A stretch of 64,000 bases of DNA from Micromussa lordhowensis (taxonomy: Eukaryota > Cnidaria > Anthozoa > Scleractinia > Lobophylliidae), in the NCBI GenBank assembly GCA_964020085.1, contig OZ026600.1, positions 26,140,738 to 26,204,737 of the forward strand, in the 5' to 3' direction. Shown here one piece after another: positions 49,301 to 61,300 of this stretch. The notes under the pieces are model-generated. The model did no database searches. It saw only the letters and a list, made by a program, of their open reading frames with translations, and was not told where the DNA came from. A program made the translations under genes and the position numbers. How positions within the stretch are numbered: position 1 is the stretch's first letter; every line of letters starts with the position of its first letter.

Positions 49301-52300
49301 AAAATATTTTAGGAACTACCCATCAAATCCTACTTTCAGGTAGTCAATAAATTCTCTATATGAAAATCACATTTCATTTTGCCTAGTTTTGTACAGGGCT
49401 TTAGTTAACATGTGGGATAGTTTAAGTGCTTCTTTGTGACGAACAAAACAGTTGCAGAGGATACTTACATATTTGCTGAAAACTAAGTAAAGCTGGTAGC
49501 AATTTGTTTTGCTATGATATCTTTATTTTTGTTTCTCCCATCTGCTTAACTGTAACAAAGGTTAAAAGTTGAAGCCTAGCCAGGATAAGACATATTAAAA
49601 GAAAAAAAACGTTAGCTGGCTTAAAATTCTAGTGTCATTGACAAAGGCTCTTTTCGTATTGGGAAAACCTTGGAGGCTTGGCACACCTCTGCTACCAAGC
49701 ATGCTGACAATAGCTCTAAGCCGATTCCAAACCAGTATAGTATTCTTTTTAGACCATAGTCACCTAATTTCGATGTTTATACTTTTCTATTGTCCTTCTT
49801 CTTATTTTTATCTCGCCTTTCTTGTATATATTTTATCAATTTGCATTCCATTTTTATCCGTCAAAGGTTGTAGATTGATAGCCGAAAGCTTATGTTATTT
49901 CTTAAAATTTTTAGCCAGCGAATGTTTTTATCTTTTCAATATGTTACGAAGGTGTTTGTACAAACATCAATAACAACTTATTATAAGTAAATATTGTTAT
50001 AAATCGTGACATGCCTTTTATGACAATAAGTCAAGTAACATCCTCTATTTGTTAATTATCCCACAAAAAGACTGTATTTTCCTAGAATTAATTTTAAAAA
50101 CATGTCCAGAAGAATAACAATAGTTATAGATTTCAAAATTATTTTATTGGCTTTATTTTAATCAATAAAAAAAATCAAGGCTTTGGGGGTATAATGTTAT
50201 TGAATTGTCATTAATATTTGAAATTGCTATCATGGATATTATACACTTGTGGCACATATAATGATAAAATAATCTGTTAACCTTCCGAAGACAGCCAAGT
50301 TAATATTGTTTTTATTATCATGCAATCAAACCATGTTCTTCTGCTAATAATTTCTGAAATGCTTTATACCATTTTTTTTAACTTAAAGTGCCTGCGAAGT
50401 GAAAAATTTTTGTGCTTATTTGACAGGCCTCTCAAAATACAGAAGAATGGCGTTTTCCTTTTTGAAATATCTTTTGTCGTTTTAGAGATATTTCAGAAAG
50501 AAAAACGCCATTCTTCTCTATTTTGAAAGGCCTTTCAAGTAAGCACATTTTTGTTTTCACTTCATAGGCACTTTAAAGCCCACAATAATCGATAGCTTAA
50601 AACAGGAGCGCAACTTATAACAAACATTTAAATCATCATGACATACTCGTGGCAAACTTAATGTTGGCCAGTAATCCATCGCTGTACTATCCAGACTGTA
50701 TAGAGGCCCTGTCCCCAATCAACTGAAACTGACTTTTACCTAATCATCATTTTGGGGAAACTACACTAATTTTCCCAAATAACAGTGCTATGCAACTCTG
50801 TTGTCCTTTTCGGCATTTGGTACATGTAGGTTGACTAGTAGTCTACTCCGGCTAGGATAGGGGGCTAACATTTTAGACTAAATGGATCTAATTTTGGTTG
50901 AGGACCATACAGTCTGGCTAGAAGAATTAATCATCTAAAAGTTGAGCTCCTTCTTGTAGGAGGTATGCCCTCAGTTCGTTTTCCTGTGGGTGATTTTCGA
51001 GGATTTTATCCCTCTGGGAGGAGGGAAGAAGGTCATCCTTTTTCAAAAAATTTGCCTTAAAATCTTCAAGAGACAAGTTAAGAGCACCAAGATGATGTTC
51101 TGAATTAACAAGGGTTGATGGGAGCGCTTTATAGAAGAACGTAGACTTCTGTACCTTCTTGAAACTACCAAGAGATTCATTGGCAAGTTCTTGAAAACAC
51201 TGTTCTGTGACTTGTGGGCTGGGTCGCGAACTTGACGAAAAACTGTTGTAGACGCGTTTTGCACTGCAAAACGGCCCAGGGAGGCATACGATTTTTTTCT
51301 TGATGTCTTCTTTCGAGACGTCCAGACGTATCACTGAAGCCCCTTGTTTCAACTGCAAACACTGTTAACAAAGGAAAACAAAATGGAAAATTTTGCATTT
51401 CAGGCATGCGCTATAGATACAGGCTCAGTGAAACCGGATGGGCATAGTTCAGTTATTTTCTTTGTTATTTCAAAATGGTTGCTCCCAGAGTCTCTCATTT
51501 GTCAACCGCTGGCCAAAAGAACGAGGACTCTGGGAACGAGATTTTACATGCGCCGATTCGAATCGACGAATTGTGCATGTAAAATGCGACTCCTAAACCA
51601 ATTAAATGCGACACATTTCAATTAAATTCGAGTTCAGTCGAATATTCGACTGATGCCGTCGAATATACGACTGACCAAAAGAATGAGGACTCTAGATCTG
51701 GGAACATGATTTTACATGCGCCCCTGGCCAATATATTTGAAGAAGCAATATATTTGAAATATTTTTGAGGAAGAAAAACAGTTTAATTGTGAAACACGAT
51801 TTTTTGCGGAAAGTAGTTCCCAACTTGGTGTATTTTGGCCAAGGCGAGGACTTCAAGCTAACCACGGAACTGTCTGAAAAAGTGCAATATTCCCGCAACC
51901 AGGCAATCAAAAACGGCTTAAATGAAGCAACACTGCTTATGTCAAGAAATGAAGCTTTGTTTTCAACATAGAACTTTGCGTCCAAGTAACCAAGACTTAA
52001 TTCTGTATGAAGGTGATTCGAATTTTTAACGCGCAACCAGTAAAAATAGCCTATTTTAAGAGCCCGCTGACGCATAAACACGCACGGCGACTACATTGTT
52101 TAATTGCATTTTTGCAATGTTCCTATCATGAATGTTAATTACGCCAGGTTTCAAAAAAGTTTGATAGTACAGCAATTTCAAGGGAATTACCTAAACGCCG
52201 CATTTTACATGTGCCGAATCTAATTCATAAATTATGTTTAATTATATTCAGCATTATAAATCGCCCCATTCTGTTTACTCAGGGAATCTGTTACTCAGGG

Positions 52301-55300
52301 AATGAACACGTCATTCGCTCTTAGAATTTTTATTCGGCCAAAAAATGCCTCAATTATATCAATCAGCCAAACTTATTCATTCGAGTAAACTTATCAGTGT
52401 TTGATTCGGCGCATGTAAAATGCGACGTTTAAACCGCCTGCGAACGTTAGAACAGGGTCAATTTAACCGCCAAGCTACGCTTGCTATCGTAATTTAACTC
52501 TCACTTAACATCCCTAATCTCGGATTTTAGCTTGAGATTTGCAACAACAATGAACAAAATTCGGAAATGTCGCCCCCCAACGCAGAAAGGTACTTAGTGT
52601 GCTCCTCAAAATGTAAAATATTCAAAAAAGGTAATCAAAAGTTAGGCTGTGCAATCGTGAAAGGTCTAGTTGAACTTGAACGGAAATACAAATGGTTACG
52701 TAACAAATAGACTGCCAGCAGCCTCTTCTTTTCTTACCGATTGAACGCGCGCGAGAGTCAAATCCGCGAGAAGCGAGGGCAACAGCCTTTAGTCACGTGC
52801 TTTTCAATTTTCCCTTTTTAAAGATTTCTGTAATTTATGAACATACTTTCAAAGTAAAATCACTTTTCTTGCCACGTGCGTGACCACTTTCATCTCCCGC
52901 GCGTTTCGCTCGTCGCGGGGTATACCCAACGGATTAAGAAAAAAAAAACAGGCTGTGCATAGTCCACATAACAACAAAGACATGAACACTTACTGCTTCA
53001 GCAATTCCTCCGAAGGCGAGAAGGGTGTCGTGCAGAGTCAAGGCCATGTTCATGGTGCTTTCGGTGACTGCCGTTGGGGTTGGTCCAGCAAGTTGATTTA
53101 AAGCCTTATCAAGACGATGCCATAGCACGTGAAGATTTAGAGCCAACCGGAGGGCATTTTTCCCTGTTTTGGCGTTGCACTCAGGATTAAACGCACAGAC
53201 TGAAGACGACATGTTGCTCTTTCCCTTGCAATATTTGATGTACAGTTCGCGGGCGGATGCAGTTAATGCGTATTCAACAGGGTTTTCCTGGTGGTGCTCT
53301 GTGTAGATCTTTTCATATACGGCCCCTAAGCCTTTCAATGGACCTTGCTGGATATCGGACGAACACTGTTCCATCTCTTCAATTTCAATTTGGTGGCGAT
53401 TCGTGTACAAAATTAAGATGCGATCCGCAAGTCCATTGCGGCAAGCGACAACCTTCGGCCATATTTCAGTCAAAAACCTTCGAGGTGTTGTGAAGGTTGC
53501 CATACTCATACGCGCACTCTGAACGCCCACTCGCTTTCCTTTGCTACCCTTAACGGAATACCAATAATCGCCGTCGTACAGCTTGCACATACGCTCCATT
53601 GTCAGAGAGGTATGCGATGCTGACTTCGAGGTTGAAATAAGTTTGCTCAGGAAGGTATAACCTTCATCAATGCACAAAACGGGAACACATTCCCCGGTGG
53701 CACCTTGGAAGTTAACAAAATGGTTAAAGAGACCATTCGACGACGTTTCGTCAACCAAAATGCTTCGATCAATTCGCTGCTCCAAGTGCGAAATTAATGG
53801 TCCCACGCATCCAATATTGCAGGCGGGTGTTTTTCCAGCTCCGGATGGAGCAAGGCCTAACATGAACAGATTTCCCTTCTCTTGAAAGGAATCAAACAGC
53901 TTTACTGTGGTGTTGCCAATCAATGCACTAGTGCATGGCAATATTCCAGCCAAGAGTAGCTCCGGTGAGGTACCGTGGCTTTTCGAGTACAAGTTCAGCC
54001 AATCGTGAATGTGGGCCGGAGCAATTTCGTCCCATGGAATGCGGATTTCGGCAAGTTTTCTCTCAAGATCACTTATTGAATTTACTTCTCCAAGTCCGCC
54101 GAAAGCAGCCATTGTGCGCGAAATGAAGGACGCTAGTAGGGAAACTCCAAATAAAATACACGTTAGAGTCTCACCTTTTGATTGGTTCGTGGAATTTTTT
54201 TGTCACGTTAAGGTTACACAATACCTTCGCGGTTGTCCTTTGAAAAATAATTCGTATGCGCGTTATTTCGAAGTTAACTACTACAAACATATATCAATAG
54301 AAAGGTTATGAACTTTAGATTTCGAAAAAAAATCCGCTATAAGTGCAGAGCCTTCTTTCAGAAGTTGGAAGCCGGTAAACAGAAAACGACCGAGTGTCAT
54401 TCCGCTGAATTAATTGGGTATCAAACACCATCGCTTCTTCAAAGGTACTGCACAGTATCAATCAGCAAGGATCAGTCTTTAAAAGGTGCCAAGATATCTT
54501 TGTCATTGTAGATAGTCGCTGCTCGCTTAAATTCAGCTCGCGCTTTGGAAAATTATTTTCTTTGACGTTGATATTGTGGTAAAAAAACAAAACAAAACGA
54601 AATGGAGTGCTCGTCATCACTCTTTTCCCTAAGATTTTTTTCCGCATTGTTTCTGCATGTTGAGCGAGTTTGCAAGAGTTTTTGACAGGAAAGTCTGACG
54701 CGCCGGTACCGAGGAGCTCATTTGCATATTTCATGTAGCGCCTGCACTCGCTTTCAACTCCGAGTCGATGAGATCTTGACAAAGATTTTTTTCGTTACCT
54801 TTGATATTGTGGTAAAAACAAATCAACTGTGGTTTAGCGTGGTGTGTACTCTTATTATATCGACAACGATGCGCATCATCACAGTGGTCAAAACTTGTTA
54901 TGCTGCTGCGCCTCGTGAGTCCACAACACTTTGACCACTGTGATGAGGTGCATCGTTGTCGATAAGTACACACCACGCTAAACCAAATTCGATTTGTTAA
55001 ATAGACACGCAAAGTTTTACTAGCGGATAACTTGCCGACCCTGTTGCATTTGCGGACGCAAAATGAGAAATGTCTAAATTTAAAAAGCTAATTCCCGACA
55101 CAATTCCTCGATGCTTAATGAATTTTCACGCCAAATTTCATTGGAATCCGTCGATTCACACATGTCACGTCTTCACCGGAGATGTACGTCAACATGACAT
55201 ACCGCCAGCCAATGAAATGATGGTACCCTGACCGCAAACAGCTTTCAAAATAATCTTCGCGGAAATTCCAAGGAAATAATGGTGTGACAGTCACGTTCTC

Positions 55301-58300
55301 CAAATTATAGCGTTAACGTAGCGATCGCAATGGGAAACTGAGCGGACGAAAAATACTGTTGAATTTCATTATGCTTGTTTTCTTCAATTTCCACGTTTGA
55401 AGGTTGAACAAACCAAGACCTGACACTGTCGAAGAAACTTCCCTTTTGCGTTTGATTCGGCAGTCTTAGACCTTGTCCTCGATTTTTTTCGCTGCACAAG
55501 GACTTTGCTATATTTTTAATGATGACAACGGAAGAGCGGCGTGACTAAATCGCATGTAAACAAAAAAATGCTAATGAGTTCTCGGAATAAGAGCTTCCCA
55601 CACGAGGTTAAGTTCGCCAGGGAGTGAAGGCACTGTGAGGATTATGTCACCTATACATGTTTTATAAATATGTCGTGCCAGGATGCGCGTTTGATTTTGC
55701 TTTCAGTTTTTGGAAAATGGTAGGTTTTTAGCAAACCTTTTGCTTAGGCGCAAAGAAAAATATTTTCGACTAAAGTAGCCCTCTAAAGGTGTAACGTACT
55801 GATCCACTGATCCATCGATCTACTGATCAATCGATCTACTGATCCATCGATCTACCGATCCATCGATCTACCGATCCATCGATCTACCGATCTATTGATC
55901 TACTGATCCATCGATCTATCGATCCATCGATCTATCGATCCAGCAATCTATCGATCCAGCGATCTATCTATCGATCCAGCGATCTATTAATATAGCGATC
56001 CATCGATCTAGCGATCCATCGATCTACTGATCCATCGATCTGCTGATCTATTGATCCATCGATCTACTGATCCATCGATCTGCTGATCTATTGATCCATC
56101 GATCTACTGATCCATCGATCTGCTGATCTATTGATCCATCGATCTACTGATCCATCGATCTGCTGATCTATTGATCCATCGATCTACTGATCCATCGCTC
56201 TGCTGATCTATTGATCCATCGATCTACTGATCCATCGATCTGCTGATCTATTGATCCATCGATCTACTGATCCATCGATCTGCTGATCTATTGATCCATC
56301 GATCTACTGATCCATCGATCTACCGATCTTCGGTCTATCGATTTACTAATCCATAGATCTAGTGATCTGCTGGTACATTGTACTGATGTGTACCAACCAC
56401 GGTCATCTGTACAATAACAGACATCGTGACGTCAGTTGTGAGGTTTTTACACCGAGGGTTAACCAAATATCTCCGGCACTAATGCAGATATTTCCAAACG
56501 GTAAACGGCATTTTGATTCTTTCATGGAATGTGTGGTTCCAGAAAATATCCATACCCCCACCACGGAGGGAATTGGAAATTCCGAAGGGGAGGGGGGGTC
56601 AAAGACCCAGGAAATTCCAGGGGGAAGGGGGGTTGTATGATCGTTTTAGTTTCCAGAGGTCTTTTGATTCAATTCGGATTTGAATGTCGATCTAGCTGTT
56701 CAAAAATCTTCTCTTACCTACTAAGTAGAACTTTCACATGAAAATAGTGGCTTGAATACTTGCTTTTGACTCGCATTATATTTGAAATACATTTTCCCTC
56801 TTCAAAAAGCATTTTGGAAGCTAACAAATGCGAAGAACGTGCCGTTGCGTGGACATGGCCGCCATTACTTGTTACCAGTCCACATTCAGTCACCTTGTGG
56901 ACCGAAAAGCACTGGAGACTAGCCTAGTTTGTTTTCGCATCGGTCTTCGAAGTGGCAGCCGATTTCTTTCATGAAAATTAGTTTCTTTATAAATGTAGAA
57001 ATGATGTTACGATTTCACACACTTGAGAATTTCGTATCCCTGCTTATCTCTGTCTATTTGTATGTAGTTTTGCTGTAAAATTGGCTTTCGTCTCGAGTCT
57101 GTTAGCGATCGTGTTCGCAATAAAAGTACAGTGTCAATTTCATCCACACGCATTTTATCAGTCCTTAATGGAAATTGTACCACATTTACAAAGGGAGTTG
57201 GTCGTGTTGGAAGGTAATTTGACAAGTTTCCATTTTATTTCTTCTTTTAAAGCATGTTTCACTAATCTTGAACGCTTTCTTTGCGAGTATCTTCAGATAT
57301 AGATGTTACAATCGATCGAGAATATTAAGCTTAGTAGTTACGTGCAATGCAGATGGCTAAATGTTTGGAGTGTTTACTTTTACTTTAACTCACTTTCTTG
57401 CCAAAACTATTTTTTCCAGAGGGTATGGGGGGTGTACAAAATAGTAGTGGAAATTCCGGAGGGGTGGGGGGGTTATTTTACTGGTCAAAAAATGGAAATT
57501 CCGGGGAGGAGGGGGGGGCTTACGTGAAATTCCCTCCGTGGTGGGGGTATGGATATTTTCTGGAACTACACAATGCTATGTGATACACTAAAAAAAACAA
57601 GGGGTAAAAATTTGATCATAGTACCACTTTAATGACTGCAATTTCTTTGTATCTTTTTTATGGAAAATAAAATAAGATGAAAAGTAAAAAACAACCTTTA
57701 GTACAAGTCAATAGAAAGAGATTGGTTTGTTAAAATGATAGAGGATTTTAATTTCACTCTTGTAATCTTTTGGTGAGGGTTTCTGTTTGTATTGTTTGTT
57801 CTTCAGTTTTGAGATAAAGTACTCTGAAGCTAATCAAAACATAAGTAGTCAAAACATTTTTATACAAGAAAAATTATCCTATCCTAAATGTCCTATGGAT
57901 ATTGAGGATCTTAAAGGATCTCTTTGGATTCTAATTACAGCAAAGGGAACTTACTGTTAAAATCCTTTACAAGGATCCTAGTAAAGATTCTTTAGTTCCT
58001 TGTCGAGGATCTTCTCATCCCATCCTCGGAACCCAGGGGCAGTTAGTGGGAGTGACAAAAAGTTGAAAATGCCGCGGAAAAATTGGCAAAGAAAAGTTTT
58101 CTTGGCTGATTTTTCCCAGCTGCTTTGCAATTTCTCACCACTACTAACTAGCCTCTGCATCTCCAAGGATGTTCTTATCCCTACAAAGATCATAATATGT
58201 TGCTGGGACTTGAAGGATTCTGCAAGATCCTCACAAATCCTGCTGGATCTTGCCAAGGTCTTAAATGATACTTCAAGACCCAACAAGACTTTGATCCTAC

Positions 58301-61300
58301 AAGACTGTCATCAAAATCTACAAACAAGACTCTTACCCCATTTCAATCTCTTGATAGCATCATTGACGTTGATAGCACCTATGACAAACTTTATAAGCAT
58401 CAAAAATAATACCTATTCATTGTGTTTCCATAAAAATCTATATAAAAAAAGGTTCATGCAGGAAATCAGATTGAGAATATCTTGCTGTTTATCAGAAACA
58501 AACATCCGACAACAAATCACATTGCATGTTAATTAGTCTGTAAAAAAAGAGTATTACAAATTAAACCATCTTGGTGGTAAAAACTAAGATAAGACCAGAA
58601 ATATTCAGTATGTGAAAGACAAAAATTCACAAAGTAAGTATAATAAACTATGCTGACCCGGGTGAACTTGTTCACAATTTCTTTTTTATTGTGGTTACCT
58701 TCAGGGAAGACATGAACCCACTGTCCTTTATTCAACTGTTCAATAGCAACATCCACTCCTTTCTGATAAACACCATCACCTGATGATCGATACTCTGCTG
58801 TTAGTGCCTGCAGCTGAGCTCAAGACTTTCTACTAGACAACTGTTTTCATTTATACACTGGCACAGAGGCTAGTGACTTATGACCATAAGCCGAACAATG
58901 TTTTTTGCAGTGTTTTATTTTTGGAAGTAGGGGTGTCAAATGATAAAATCCAAGACCTGCCGGGACAACGGGACCCTAATTTAAAATCCAAGACTGAGAC
59001 TTTACTATTATTTTCAAATACGAGCCCGAGACGCCACAATTCAAAAGTTCAAGCACAAGACGCTATGATCAAGAAAACCGAGCGTGAAACTTTTACTAAT
59101 TACAAAAATAAGAACTGGTTGGTTTTGTATTAAAGTTATTAACTTGGACAATCCATCACAGGTAACATGCAACAACTATTAGCCAGCTTAATTACTTACA
59201 AAGTATAGTCTCTTTACTGTACCGAATGTCACACGCTCTATAATTTAGCTCCATTTTGTGTTCTGAACAAGCTGTGAGGTCGTCACACAGGAAAAAATCC
59301 TTTACGCTCCAGTTAATTTTTCACCTAAATATCCCATATCCCAAACCTAAGGACCTCGCGTACTCTCTGAAGGCAAAACTCAAAAGCAAGCAACATACAA
59401 AACACAGCGAACTCTATATTGTTGTACCAAGCATAATTTCATGATCGACCCAAAACAGTAATGGACATTAATTTTATGAGCATAATATGGGATTTTTAAG
59501 ATTTTTAAGATTTTATTCAAACCTACATGTTTAAACATAGTGGCGATTGCTATGTTGAGCTGTGTTGTTACACAGTTACTGTCGTTTATGATAGTTTTTA
59601 TTCAGACTAAACTTTTGCTCGGCCTGCGAGACTCCAAGACTCAAATTTCAAAGTACGAGATTCTGAGACCTAACAAGCTCAAGATTCCAAGACTCTAGTT
59701 TGAGACACTGAGATTTCAAGACTCACTGAAAATTTGCCAAGACCCATTGTTTTTTAAGGACCATTCTATCACCGTAATTAAGTTCACAATATTATTTTAT
59801 AAACTGTAATTGTAATTGTTAGATATGTACTTAGTTACCTTTCTTTTTTCCTTTAGCTGTTTAAAGTGGCTGTAGTAAATACATGATTGTGGAAATAACC
59901 CAAAATATTGCAATATACAGGAATTAAAATGTATGCGAAATGTGCTCTTAAAAAATGCAATAAGAAATTGTTAAGTGTAGTTGTAATGACCATATATGTT
60001 AACAATATTATAATTAATAGAAACTGTCAATAAAAGTGTCTGTATAAAAAAAGATAACAAATTAATAGTTGTAAGTTAATTTAAAGTTATCGTTATTTCA
60101 GTTGAGCAATAAAAGAATGACCAGCTCACCTCTGACAACAGGAATTGCCTGCAAAAAGAAATCAGCAAAAGTGCTTAATAGATTGCAGGCCTTACCAGAA
60201 TACGACTTCTCTTCACAGTAAAACTTTCCCTGATTCACCACTAGGGAAAGATGTATTTCTAACTAAGGAACCTGTTTATGATAACTGTGTTTTCATACTG
60301 TTTTCAACTATTTTCAAAACAGGCCTGTTATAATTATATATTAATTAACAATGTTGTGTGACTATGACAGGCCAATTTTCAGTCCCTCTACATTGATCTT
60401 TAGTAAAACGCTGTTACTTTTATCACAAGAGGAACAAGACATGGAAATAGGAATAGACAGCAAAAAAGGGCTGAACTTTGGATGTCACGTTCCAAAATCT
60501 CAAAAGCTTTATTCTGTCCAGAAAATTTTCAACCTCTCCCTCATTGCCGGTGTTGCATTCAAACTCTCTCTCTGTCTGTCTGTCTCTCTCTCTAGTTATA
60601 AGCAGTTTTGGTGAGAAAAATGATTAACTTTTCTCATGAACATTAACAAATACCCAAGTACCCAATTTTCTGAGAATCACAATAGAGCCCTTTTCTTTTC
60701 CATGAAATGTGAACTGAAACCCCCTTTACCACCATTTAGCTAGTGTCAAGTGATAAGCGACAACCAACCAGACACACTGCAGGGCTCAAAAAGAGTGCTT
60801 TCTGGTTGTCCAGGACAAGTACATTCTCCTTCTGGGCAAGTACCTTGCCATTGTCACTTTGCCCAATGGCAAAGCCTGAAACAGCTTAGTGATGTCTGTT
60901 AAATACATTTTAAAATTAGTTCATACCTTAGCTCTACTAAAAAATGATGAACGGAAAGGTGTTGAAAACAGCAGCTCCCGTGCACCAAGAGTCCTTAAAG
61001 CAAAAGATGGAAGATTGGTGACATGGATGATCTATTAAAAACCCTGAATGACTATCAGTAATCACTGGCAGTAAGTAGCCGGAAATGACCACTCATGATC
61101 ATAGTATCTAATGTTGAACAAAATAAAGATCATTCACCATTTTCTTATCTCAAAAGCTTGGGCCACTTGATTACTTGCCCCATAATTTCTAGATCTACTT
61201 TTAATTGCTTTCAACACAATTATTTTAAATTTGAAATACTTTTATACTAGTCAGGCCCCAGTTGTTCAAAGGCTGGATAGTGCTGTCCGCCACTTAAATC

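Larger units (their letters stand above)
47538..50926. other. Giant-element interior between its two genes
   Basis: No convincing gene. It contains the TA-flanked MITE copy (48023-48680), a large hairpin (48787-49113), a short ORF over that hairpin (48957-49214) and a TTAAAGTG hairpin (50383-50576). AT-rich remainder at 49230-50380. Confidence 0.45.
43241..57632. mobile_element. Giant ~14.4-kb DNA transposon in a tafazzin intron
   Basis: The outer ends TTAAAGTGGTACCATGACG (43241) and CATAGTACCACTTTAA (to 57632) are inverted and near identical. Further in, 43968-44001 and 56423-56456 are a perfect 34-base inverted pair. Next come inverted GATC-unit arrays (44020-44372 and 55796-56345). Between the arrays two convergent genes occur: a transposase-like/OTU ORF (+) and a DUF3987-like ATPase (-). 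Younger insertions sit inside (48023-48680, 56531-57571). No target duplication could be fixed from the flanks, and the left terminal region is longer (about 770 bases) than the right (about 170 after removing the nested MITE). Outer limits are therefore less certain than the array-to-array core. Confidence 0.7.

Noticed and set aside
57081..57302. 73-codon ORF with a signal-like N terminus
   Set aside because: It is inside a MITE (56531-57571) with a clear target duplication; no family signature.
43241..57632. Polinton/Maverick or a virus-derived element
   Set aside because: I find no protein-primed DNA polymerase, packaging ATPase, capsid or retroviral integrase motifs. The P-loop ATPase present matches DUF3987-type motifs instead.
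58529..58698. Reading the tafazzin FPEG exon onward without splicing ([12 protein letters not shown]...)
   Set aside because: A good donor GTAACC follows FPEG, and a phase-matched 42-nt exon restoring the family's RLKWG motif lies 320 bases downstream.
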